A stretch of 64,000 nucleotides of DNA from Schaalia odontolytica. Lineage in GTDB: Bacteria; Actinomycetota; Actinomycetes; Actinomycetales; Actinomycetaceae. The stretch is taken from NCBI RefSeq assembly GCF_002847525.1, contig NZ_PKKM01000005.1:139691-203690 (forward strand). The letters are read 5' to 3'. Under the pieces are notes generated by a model. The model did not search any database. It saw nothing but the letters and a program-made list of their open reading frames with translations, and was not told where the DNA came from. The position numbers and the translations under genes were made by a program. Shown here one piece after another: positions 57,694 to 64,000 of this stretch (position 1 is the stretch's first letter; each line of letters opens with the position of its first letter).

Positions 57694-58536
57694 TCAGCCA
57701 CGGGGACGGCGAATGCCGACGATGTCGTGGGCATGACGGCCCGCATCGATGCCTCGGGTCTCGAAGTGGGTGACGACGCGGCCCTCGAAGCGCGGAGCGA
57801 ATCCACCGCGCTCCGGCTGCGGATCCTCCGGATCTGGACGCTCTCCCACGTGCGGGTTCTCGAAGAGCTCGCACGCTTCGATAACGTCGCGCATCTGCCA
57901 GGCGTAGTCATCCCAGTCGGTAGCCAGGCGCCACACTCCCCCGTCGCGCAGCAGGCGCGCGACCTCGAGCGCAAAGGAATCGGAGACGAGGCGACGCTTG
58001 CGATGCCGAGCCTTACGCCACGGGTCAGGGAAGAACGTCCAGACCTCATCCAGGCACGCGTCCTCAAGCATGATCGGCAGCGCCTGGGCAGCGTCGGCCT
58101 CGATGACACGAATGTTGTCAACGCCGGCCTCGACTGCCTTGGAGACGAGCTTGGCGATGCCCGGAACCCAGACCTCGAGGGCCAGGAAGTTACGCTCGGG
58201 ATGAGCGGCCGCCGCGGCGACAATCTGTTCACCCGTGCCCGAGCCAATCTCGAGGGTCACCGGTGCGCTGCGCCCGAAGAGCTCGGCCAGATCGAGCGTG
58301 AAATCCGGCGCGACCGTCGTGTAGCCGACGCCGCGACGCGGCTCCACCACGTAGCGGTGCGCGTGTGCTTCCCACGTGCGCGCGAGGTTCGCGGGCAGCT
58401 CGCGTGTGCGCCGCGTAAACGACTTCGTACGACTCATGAAGACCGTGCCCTCGGGGGCATCTCCCGGGCGACGGTCCATGCACTGGCCGACGTGAGCGTG
58501 AGCCTCCACGGCCTCGTTCCCCTGTTCCCCGCTCAC
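57694..58536 (-). CDS. trmB: tRNA (guanine-N7-)-methyltransferase
   Basis: SAM enzyme making m7G46 in tRNA variable loops, 280 residues. Motif I is [17 protein letters not shown], followed by [35 protein letters not shown] and [16 protein letters not shown]. The first 33 residues are acidic and not conserved; the GTG at 58536 overlaps the lepA stop, but an ATG at 58437 ([14 protein letters not shown]) may be the real start. Confidence 0.93.
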   Translation of the reverse strand: MSGEQGNEAVEAHAHVGQCMDRRPGDAPEGTVFMSRTKSFTRRTRELPANLARTWEAHAHRYVVEPRRGVGYTTVAPDFTLDLAELFGRSAPVTLEIGSGTGEQIVAAAAAHPERNFLALEVWVPGIAKLVSKAVEAGVDNIRVIEADAAQALPIMLEDACLDEVWTFFPDPWRKARHRKRRLVSDSFALEVARLLRDGGVWRLATDWDDYAWQMRDVIEACELFENPHVGERPDPEDPQPERGGFAPRFEGRVVTHFETRGIDAGRHAHDIVGIRRPRG

Positions 58537-60389
58537 TTCTTGCCCGTCGGAACGTCGGAGGTCAGGGCGGCGATGAAGGCTTCCTGCGGCACGTCGACGC
58601 GGCCGATAGACTTCATGCGCTTCTTACCTTCCTTCTGCTTCTCGAGCAGCTTGCGCTTACGGCTGATGTCGCCGCCGTAGCACTTGGCGAGCATGTCCTT
58701 GCGCAGGGCCTTAATCGTCTCGCGAGCGATGACTCGCGCACCGACCGCGGCCTGCACCGGGATCTCAAACTGCTGGCGAGGGATAAGTTCCTTCAGGCGC
58801 TTCGTCATCCGCTGGCCGTAGTTGTAGGCACCATCGCGGTGAACAATCGCGCTGAACGCGTCGACACGGTCGCCGTTGAGCAAGATGTCGACCTTGACGA
58901 GGTCGGCGCTCTGCTCGCCGCTCTCCTGGTAGTCCAGGGAGGCGTAGCCACGCGTGCGGGACTTGAGCTGATCGAAGAAGTCGAAGACGATCTCAGCGAG
59001 GGGCAGCTGATAGTGCAGCTCCACGCGATCCTCGCTCAGGTAGTCCATGCCCTGCATCGAGCCGCGGCGCTCCTGGCACAGCTCCATGATGGTGCCCGTG
59101 AACTCGGTGGGCGTCAGGATGGTCGCGTTGACGACGGGCTCGCGCACCTCGGAAATCTTTCCTTCGGGGAATTCGCTCGGGTTGTCGACGCGCACCTCGG
59201 TGCCATCCTCCGTCACGACGCGGTAGACGACGTTCGGAGCGGTCGCGATGAGGTCGAGGTTGAACTCGCGCTCCAGGCGCTCGCGGATGATCTCCAGGTG
59301 GAGCAGGCCGAGGAAGCCGCAGCGGAAGCCGAAGCCGAGGGCCGCGGAGGATTCGGGCTCGAAGGTCAGCGCCGCGTCGTTGAGCTGGAGGCGCTCGAGG
59401 GCGTCGCGCAGGTCCGGGAAGTCCGATCCGTCGACCGGGTAGATGCCGGAGAAGACCATCGGGTTCGGGTCTCGGTAGCCCTCGAGAGCCTCGGTTGCGC
59501 CGCGCACCTGGCTGGTGACGGTGTCGCCGACGCGGGACTGACGCACGTCCTTCACGCCCGTGATCAGGTATCCAACCTCGCCGGCGCCGATGCCCTCTTC
59601 GGGCTTCGGCTCGGGCGAGATGACGCCCAGCTCGAGGAGCTCGTGGGTGGCGCCCGTGGACATCATGCGCACGCGCTGACGGGTCGAGAGCACGCCGTCG
59701 ACGACACGCACGTAGGTGACGACGCCGCGGTAGGTGTCGTACACGGAGTCGAAGATCATCGCTCGCGTCGGGGCGTCGGGGGTGCCCTCGGGGGCGGGCA
59801 CGACCTCCACGATGCGGTCGAGGAGGTCCTCGACGCCTTCGCCTGTCTTGCCGGAAACCTTGAGGACCTCGCTCTCGTCGCAGCCGATCAGCTGGGCAAC
59901 CTCGTGCGCATACTTCTCGGGCTGGGCGCCCGGCAGGTCGATCTTGTTGAGGACCGGAATGATCGCGAGGTCGTTCTCGAGGGCCAGGTACAGGTTCGCG
60001 AGCGTCTGGGCCTCAATGCCCTGCGCGGCGTCGATGAGCAGGACCGCACCCTCGCACGCGGCCAGGGAACGGGAGACCTCGTACGTGAAGTCCACGTGAC
60101 CGGGCGTGTCGATCATGTTGAGCGCGTAGGGGGTACCCTCGTGTGCCCACGGCATGCGCACCGCCTGGCTCTTGATCGTGATGCCGCGCTCGCGCTCGAT
60201 GTCCATACGATCGAGGTACTGGTCGCGCATCTCGCGCGCTTCGACAACTCCGGTCAGCTGGAGCATGCGATCCGCGAGCGTCGACTTCCCATGATCGATA
60301 TGGGCGATGATGCAGAAGTTACGGATCTGCCCCTGCGGGGTATGGGCCGGGCGAATCTGCGCCTGCTGCGCGGGCGTGGGGATGGGCAC
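58533..60389 (-). CDS. lepA: Elongation factor 4 (LepA)
   Basis: Ribosome-bound GTPase of 618 residues. G1 is [17 protein letters not shown], followed by [20 protein letters not shown] and [14 protein letters not shown]; the C-terminal domain has the LepA-specific [19 protein letters not shown]. The start is taken at the GTG at 60389 because CGGAGGTTCAC lies just upstream; an ATG at 60419 adds ten codons. trmB follows with a GTGA overlap. Confidence 0.94.
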   Translation of the reverse strand: MPIPTPAQQAQIRPAHTPQGQIRNFCIIAHIDHGKSTLADRMLQLTGVVEAREMRDQYLDRMDIERERGITIKSQAVRMPWAHEGTPYALNMIDTPGHVDFTYEVSRSLAACEGAVLLIDAAQGIEAQTLANLYLALENDLAIIPVLNKIDLPGAQPEKYAHEVAQLIGCDESEVLKVSGKTGEGVEDLLDRIVEVVPAPEGTPDAPTRAMIFDSVYDTYRGVVTYVRVVDGVLSTRQRVRMMSTGATHELLELGVISPEPKPEEGIGAGEVGYLITGVKDVRQSRVGDTVTSQVRGATEALEGYRDPNPMVFSGIYPVDGSDFPDLRDALERLQLNDAALTFEPESSAALGFGFRCGFLGLLHLEIIRERLEREFNLDLIATAPNVVYRVVTEDGTEVRVDNPSEFPEGKISEVREPVVNATILTPTEFTGTIMELCQERRGSMQGMDYLSEDRVELHYQLPLAEIVFDFFDQLKSRTRGYASLDYQESGEQSADLVKVDILLNGDRVDAFSAIVHRDGAYNYGQRMTKRLKELIPRQQFEIPVQAAVGARVIARETIKALRKDMLAKCYGGDISRKRKLLEKQKEGKKRMKSIGRVDVPQEAFIAALTSDVPTGKK

Positions 60390-60485
60390 GTGAACCTCCG
60401 TGAAGTCGTTAACCTCCATATCGTCCCATTGTCGTAGGCCTTTGTGCCAGTTCAGGCGCGGGAAGTCGCGCACAGTGGCCGCGCG

Positions 60486-61493
60486 TCACACCGTGTCACC
60501 ATCGCCCATCTCGGCCTGCGCGATAATGGAGACGGCCTCCGTGAAGTCGCAGTCCTCCCAGTCGTCGGGGTGATCGTCACGAAGTTTACGTGCGATCCTC
60601 TCTGCACGTTCGTCATCCCCACGCATGGTTGCCAGGGTGAGCAAGATGGTGCGGATACGCGCCGTCAGGGGGTCACGATCTCCCAGGTATCGCCGGCAAT
60701 CTTCGGCCAACACGGTCCACAGGTCCTCGCCCGCCTCCCGGTCACCTCCCATCCACGTATTGCGCGCGATTTCGTTTCGCAGGCGCAGCACCCGCCAATC
60801 GCCGCGTTCGGCGACCGTCAGCAACACGTCCATGTTGTGCTCGTAGAGCTGGATAGCTTCGTCGTACTGGCGGTCCGCGGAGAGAACCTCAGCGAGGTTG
60901 TCGCGAACGGTCAGCAGCGTCATGTCGGCCTCGTCCCCGGCGCCTTCCATGTCTGCGAGAAGCTCACGATAGACGCGCGCAGCCCTGTTCCACTTACCCG
61001 TGTTTTTCCAAGGCATTGCAGAATTGTTACGGATGGCGAATGCGATCTGAGGGTCGAGGCCCGGGCAGGCTTTCACGTCGGCGACCAGAGCAGAAAAACG
61101 CCGAGCTGCCATGTCGTTGAAGCCCAGAACCGAGAGCCAGTAGGCCTCGGAGTTACGGAGCATCAGGACGAGGGGGTGGTCACGTTCCAGCTCTCTGGAA
61201 CCAAGCCGGGCAGCTTCCCCCGCCGCGCGGCGGCATCGGTCATACGAGCCCAGGGCGGCATACCAGTCGATGCGCAGTTTTCCCGCCTCGAGACGAAGCT
61301 CAATCGAGACCTCCTGGTCGTCATATACCTGCTCCGCGCGTTCGATAGCTTTCTCCAGTCCTCCGCCAGAAGCACATCGCACCGCGTCCATCAGGCGGGA
61401 GCGAGCGGCGTCATCGGGTGAACCGGGGGCGACAGCGCACCTCCCGAACGCATCGAGAGAGACCTTCGGACCATGGATCGTTGCAGTGGACAT
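60486..61493 (-). CDS. Tetratricopeptide-repeat protein
   Basis: A 335-residue soluble protein of unknown function built of helical repeats: LEKAIERAEQVYDDQE, NRAARVYRELLADMEG, YDEAIQLYEHNMDVL and WTVLAEDCRRYLGDRD. It resembles the TPR sensor region of actinobacterial regulators but has no DNA-binding or ATPase domain. AAAGGTGACGACG precedes the ATG at 61493. It is divergent from the PemK-like gene. Confidence 0.6.
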   Translation of the reverse strand: MSTATIHGPKVSLDAFGRCAVAPGSPDDAARSRLMDAVRCASGGGLEKAIERAEQVYDDQEVSIELRLEAGKLRIDWYAALGSYDRCRRAAGEAARLGSRELERDHPLVLMLRNSEAYWLSVLGFNDMAARRFSALVADVKACPGLDPQIAFAIRNNSAMPWKNTGKWNRAARVYRELLADMEGAGDEADMTLLTVRDNLAEVLSADRQYDEAIQLYEHNMDVLLTVAERGDWRVLRLRNEIARNTWMGGDREAGEDLWTVLAEDCRRYLGDRDPLTARIRTILLTLATMRGDDERAERIARKLRDDHPDDWEDCDFTEAVSIIAQAEMGDGDTV

Positions 61494-61583
61494 CGTCGTC
61501 ACCTTTCTTCATTGAGAGTTCAGCTGCGAACACATCCAGAATGAAACTAACGATGTCGCACTGTCATCCATAACGACAATCCC

Positions 61584-61622
61584 TGTGGATAACCCGCCCT
61601 CCCACAGAGCCCCTGTGGATAA
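61584..61622 (+). promoter_or_regulatory. Two perfect DnaA boxes
   Basis: TGTGGATAA occurs at 61584-61592 and again at 61614-61622, both the exact reverse complement of the DnaA box TTATCCACA. They are 30 bases apart and share CCCTGTGGATAA. They lie 36-74 bases before the PemK-like gene. There is no dnaA/dnaN or AT-rich unwinding element, so this is not oriC. Confidence 0.75.
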
Positions 61623-61657
61623 AACTAAAGGGGCTACCCCTGCCGTATGCTGGTGCC

Positions 61658-62320
61658 ATGAATTCATTCATCAGGGGCCTCATCAATTTCCTCCTCGGCG
61701 TTATTTCTGGCGCCGCAGAGGAGGCACAGTCGAACGCCTCCAAGCCGAGCCAGCGTCAGCCGAGTAGCAAGCCGACGTCGTCTACCAGCAAGCCGAAGTC
61801 TTCGACTCCCAAGCCTCGCTCATCCTCGTCATCTCGACCGAACTCCGGTTCCCACCATCACTACGAGGACCCGGCGACCTCCAATCGCCCCCAGACGTCA
61901 ATCCGCGAAGCCAGCATCGCCGACGCACTTGCCCACGCCTCGTACACGCCCGTCATGGACGGCGACGCGGATCCCGGCGAGGTCGTGTGGACCTGGGTGC
62001 CCTACCAGGAGGATTCCTCCGTCGGCAAGGATCGCCCGGCCGTCGTCATCGGCGCACAGGGTGAGGGCGTGTACCTCCTGCAGCTGACCAGCAAGGACCA
62101 CACGCGCGACGCCGCCCAGGAGGCCGCCGCCGGACGCTACTGGCTTGACATTGGCGCGGGCGACTGGGACTCGAAGGGCCGTCCCTCCGAGGTGCGCCTC
62201 GACCGGGCCCTGTGGGTCAAGGCCACCGACGTGCGCCGCGAAGGCTCGATCCTGCCCAAGGCAACCTGGCAGCTCATCGTCGACGCCCTCGAGGAGCACT
62301 ACCGCACTCACGGCGACTGA
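61658..62320 (+). CDS. PemK/MazF-like protein with a long Ser/Lys/Pro linker
   Basis: A 220-residue protein. An amphipathic start MNSFIRGLINFLLGVISGAA is followed by about 55 Ser/Lys/Pro/Arg residues, then a PemK-like domain: PGEVVWTWVPYQEDSSVGKD then RPAVVIGAQGEGVYLLQLTS and RLDRALWVKATDV. Classical PemK/MazF proteins are RNases of toxin-antitoxin pairs, but there is no antitoxin gene next to it. The related actinobacterial proteins are of unproven activity. A start ATG at 61658 has no strong ribosome binding site. Confidence 0.75.
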   Translation: MNSFIRGLINFLLGVISGAAEEAQSNASKPSQRQPSSKPTSSTSKPKSSTPKPRSSSSSRPNSGSHHHYEDPATSNRPQTSIREASIADALAHASYTPVMDGDADPGEVVWTWVPYQEDSSVGKDRPAVVIGAQGEGVYLLQLTSKDHTRDAAQEAAAGRYWLDIGAGDWDSKGRPSEVRLDRALWVKATDVRREGSILPKATWQLIVDALEEHYRTHGD

Positions 62321-62529
62321 CGCTTACACGTGACCGACCTTACGAGGCGCGAAAGCGCTGAGGGATATGACGAAAAGCCCCTGCCCTGGTATGATCGGTC
62401 GTTGGACTCCCGGCCTGGTCGGGCAGGGGGTCTGGTTAGGACCGTTTGCGGGTGTCCCCACGCCTAAGTCCCGGTCTTGACACAGCCCTCACCGACCCTG
62501 TCAGACATACATCAAGGAGAAATCCGACT
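62321..62529 (+). promoter_or_regulatory. rpsT promoter and leader
   Basis: 209 bases between the PemK-like gene and rpsT. TATGAT at 62390-62395 could be the -10 box. CCCCTGCCC near 62380 can pair with GGGCAGGGG near 62423, and CCCGGCCTGGTCGGG forms a small stem. AAGGAGAAATCC before the GTG at 62530 is the ribosome binding site. A structured leader is usual for autoregulated rpsT. Confidence 0.45.
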
Positions 62530-62796
62530 GTGGCAAACATTAAGTCCCAGAAGAAGCGCATCCTCACCAACGAGAAGCGCCGCGTTCGTAACCAGTCCGT
62601 GAAGTCCGAGCTGAAGACCCTGGTCCGTCAGACCCGCGAGGCCGTTGAGGCCGGCGACAAGGACAAGGCTCTCGCCGCTCTGCGTATCGCTTCGCGCAAG
62701 CTGGACGTCGCCGTTTCCAAGGGCGTCATCCACAAGAACCAGGCCGCGAACCGCAAGTCGAAGCTTGCTCGTCGCGTCGCCTCGATCGCTGACTGA
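62530..62796 (+). CDS. rpsT: 30S ribosomal protein S20
   Basis: An 88-residue basic, helical small-subunit protein that binds 16S rRNA. From the GTG at 62530 it reads [20 protein letters not shown], then [19 protein letters not shown] and [18 protein letters not shown], the S20 signature. The frame is open upstream but homology starts at this GTG, which has AAGGAGAAATCC nearby. Near lepA on the opposite strand, as in many actinobacteria. Confidence 0.96.
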   Translation: MANIKSQKKRILTNEKRRVRNQSVKSELKTLVRQTREAVEAGDKDKALAALRIASRKLDVAVSKGVIHKNQAANRKSKLARRVASIAD

Positions 62797-62818
62797 TCAA
62801 ACGCACGTTTGACATGAA

Positions 62819-62847
62819 GCGGGCCGCCCAACGGGCGGCCCGCTTTC
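62819..62847 (+). terminator. rpsT terminator
   Basis: An 11-bp perfect stem, GCGGGCCGCCC (62819-62829) with GGGCGGCCCGC (62833-62843), has an AAC loop, followed by TTTCG. Confidence 0.9.
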
Positions 62848-62853
62848 GTATAC

Positions 62854-62891
62854 CCACTCCCCCACGTTCCGGCACCAGGCGCACATAACGA
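62854..62891. repeat. 38-bp direct repeat, copy 1
   Basis: CCACTCCCCCACGTTCCGGC and the following 18 bases recur at 63861-63898 with a single mismatch (G for C at the 28th base). The copies are about 1,007 bases apart. A third partial start, AACCACTCCCCC, is near 63813. Confidence 0.85.
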
Positions 62892-63122
62892 GGGTTAAAG
62901 GACAAAACGTGTTGGTTTTGTGGTGATTTTTCGGCTTGTTGGTAGTCGAAAATTAACATTGACGGCGATTGTTTCATCGTGGGGGTACGAATACCCCCCA
63001 CGCACCTGATGTGTGGGCGAACGCGTGGCCCGGTATGGACACTCAGGTTCAGGAGCGCAGTTCGCCGAGGCGTGCTAGCTGTCTGCACTCCCCTCCGCAC
63101 ACGTGGGCCCGACACCTCGCAC

Positions 63123-63180
63123 GTTAACCCGATGACATGCACGTGGGCAGCGCCGCCCACGAGCACATCAAGGGGTTAAC
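63123..63180. repeat. 58-base imperfect palindrome
   Basis: GTTAACCC at the left end and GGGTTAAC at the right end are perfect 8-base arms; inside, GTGGGC and GCCCAC form a 6-bp stem around AGCGCC, with mismatched stretches between. As RNA it would be a long bulged hairpin. Confidence 0.8.
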
Positions 63181-63641
63181 GCGCATAGTCAGCGGTTTGC
63201 GTGCGAAGTACATGCCAGGCCGGGCACTGTTGTGTCCAACAAGCAGACCGCCTGAGCCGCAACACCCCGTTGTCAACGTTTTTCACCGAGGTGGTCTGCG
63301 ACGTGGGCGCCTCACCACCCAGAACCGCTACCTCATTACCGCGAACCGAGACCTCACCGCCACCAAACGGGGGGATTTGCACCATTAGAAGCGCGACACG
63401 CCGGCGACACGCCGAAGGGAGGCTCCTAATGCTGCAAAACCCCCACCATTACCCCTGGCGGCAGGCTTGTTCACGGGTGCAATGCCCCTCACCGGTGCAG
63501 AGCTGCACGGCGGCGTGCCAATAAACGCCGGTGAGGCGTCGCCAGCAATGACGGGGGACGTCACGGGCGGCCAGCTCCGAGACGACGCTTGTGACCGATG
63601 AGGTGTTACACCTGATCGGGAAGATTCAACCCCTTCTGATC

Positions 63642-63698
63642 GGGTGGAATCTTCCCTAACGGGTGGAATGCTCCCGATCAGGTGGAGTCCTCCCAAAG
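63642..63698. repeat. Three 19-base tandem repeats
   Basis: GGGTGGAATCTTCCCTAAC, GGGTGGAATGCTCCCGATC and AGGTGGAGTCCTCCCAAAG follow without gaps. Each contains GGTGGA followed by TCCC. A related GATCGGGAAGATTC precedes them. Confidence 0.75.
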
Positions 63699-63860
63699 GG
63701 GCACGTCCTGTCTGTGGCACAGCGGCGCGAGCGCGCTAGCCCAACGACACCGCCCACGCCGATGCCCGGGACCGAACCGCGACCAACACGTTATGACCTA
63801 TAACCCACGTATAACCACTCCCCCGTACGCTTATTCGCACGGTCAGCACACCTACGCCAA

Positions 63861-63898
63861 CCACTCCCCCACGTTCCGGCACCAGGCCCACATAACGA
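63861..63898. repeat. 38-bp direct repeat, copy 2
   Basis: The second copy of the repeat at 62854-62891, one mismatch. Confidence 0.85.
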
Positions 63899-63916
63899 AG
63901 CCCCGACCTCGTCAAA

Positions 63917-64000
63917 TGAACTGCCTCCCGTTTCTTGGACATCGAAATTGAAGTCCAGGGAATGGGAGGCTTTTCGTGTCTGTGGTTCTGGGGTTGAGGC
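63917..64000 (+). mobile_element. Possible end of an insertion sequence
   Basis: TGAACTGCCTCCCG at 63917 resembles the terminal inverted repeat of IS3-type elements, which begin TGA. It is followed by a 7-bp stem, GCCTCCC (63923-63929) with GGGAGGC (63964-63970), with an inner TGGAC/GTCCA, then TTTTC. A GTG shortly after opens a frame running off the end of the window (MSVVLGLR). The element lies mainly outside; a plain terminator is the alternative. Confidence 0.3.

Larger units (their letters stand above)
62848..63916. other. Gene-poor, repeat-rich intergenic stretch
   Basis: About 1.07 kb without a credible protein gene; all open frames are under about 110 codons and Arg/Pro-rich. It contains a direct repeat (with 63861-63898), a hairpin GGGGGTA/TACCCCC (62981-62998), a 58-base imperfect palindrome (63123-63180), a small dyad AGGTGTTACACCT (63601-63613) and three 19-base tandem units (63642-63698). 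It could hold a non-coding RNA or the remains of a mobile element. Confidence 0.6.

Noticed and set aside
61584..61622. Origin of replication at the DnaA boxes
   Set aside because: Only two boxes, no AT-rich unwinding region, and neither dnaA, dnaN nor rpmH nearby.
62979..63388. Short plus-strand frames after rpsT
   Set aside because: Under 90 codons, Arg/Pro/Thr-rich, no ribosome sites, and overlapping palindromes.
63736..63942. Minus-strand frame at the right end
   Set aside because: Its RYVGLVPERGG segment is only the translation of the 38-bp direct repeat, and a similar frame appears at the other copy.

Overview
The window is high-GC DNA, almost fully coding, from an actinobacterium. 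Supporting signs are NucS in place of MutS/MutL-type repair, a GlgE maltosyltransferase, the hom-thrB-rho-rpmE-prfA-prmC-tsaC-wecA-atp gene order, DUF2550 after atpC, DUF3097 next to hrcA, and many ATGA/GTGA start-stop overlaps. A pyruvate formate-lyase (PFL) locus and the general make-up suggest a facultatively anaerobic Actinomycetaceae member (Schaalia/Actinomyces type). That placement is inference.

Layout. 1-1.9 kb (minus): the start of a cysteine desulfurase, then etfA and etfB. 2-10.4 kb (plus): glycogen/alpha-glucan genes glgX, glgE and glgB, with trpS and a small membrane protein between them. 10.4-17.6 kb (minus): a cysteine-free thioredoxin/TPR protein, a lipoprotein coupled to a membrane protein, nagA with a zinc-ribbon protein, and NucS coupled to an AlkZ-like protein. 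17.6-29.4 kb (minus): the F-type ATP synthase operon preceded by rpmE, prfA, prmC, tsaC, a WecA-type transferase and an AtpI-like protein. 29.6-33.8 kb: three tandem paralogous membrane proteins sitting between rpmE and rho. 33.9-38.1 kb: rho, thrB and hom. 38.4-41.9 kb (plus): pflB, grcA and pflA, where the PFL is split and the glycyl-radical domain is a separate 83-residue protein. 41.9-45.2 kb (minus): def, maltose acetyltransferase, a class I glutamine amidotransferase, and adenosine deaminase. 45.2-48.1 kb: a degenerate second copy of the amidotransferase and deaminase region, containing a chimeric ORF and a pseudogene. 48.1-62.8 kb: pepC, an aldose-epimerase family gene, rsmE-dnaJ-hrcA with a CIRCE operator, DUF3097, a SatD/membrane-protein pair, hemW, trmB, lepA, a TPR protein, a PemK-like protein and rpsT. 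62.8-64 kb: about 1.2 kb without a convincing gene but rich in repeats and palindromes, ending in what may be the tip of an insertion sequence.

How the parts fit. GlgX debranches, GlgE extends alpha-1,4 chains from maltose-1-phosphate and GlgB branches them; no GlgC, GlgA or TreS lies in the window. The split PFL and its activase would give acetyl-CoA and formate under anaerobiosis, and the F1Fo operon supplies or consumes proton motive force. The most notable observations are the split PFL with its two intercistronic hairpins, the three-paralogue array inside a conserved housekeeping block, the NucS/AlkZ-like coupled pair, and the decayed segmental duplication. No tRNA, rRNA or CRISPR array was recognised.
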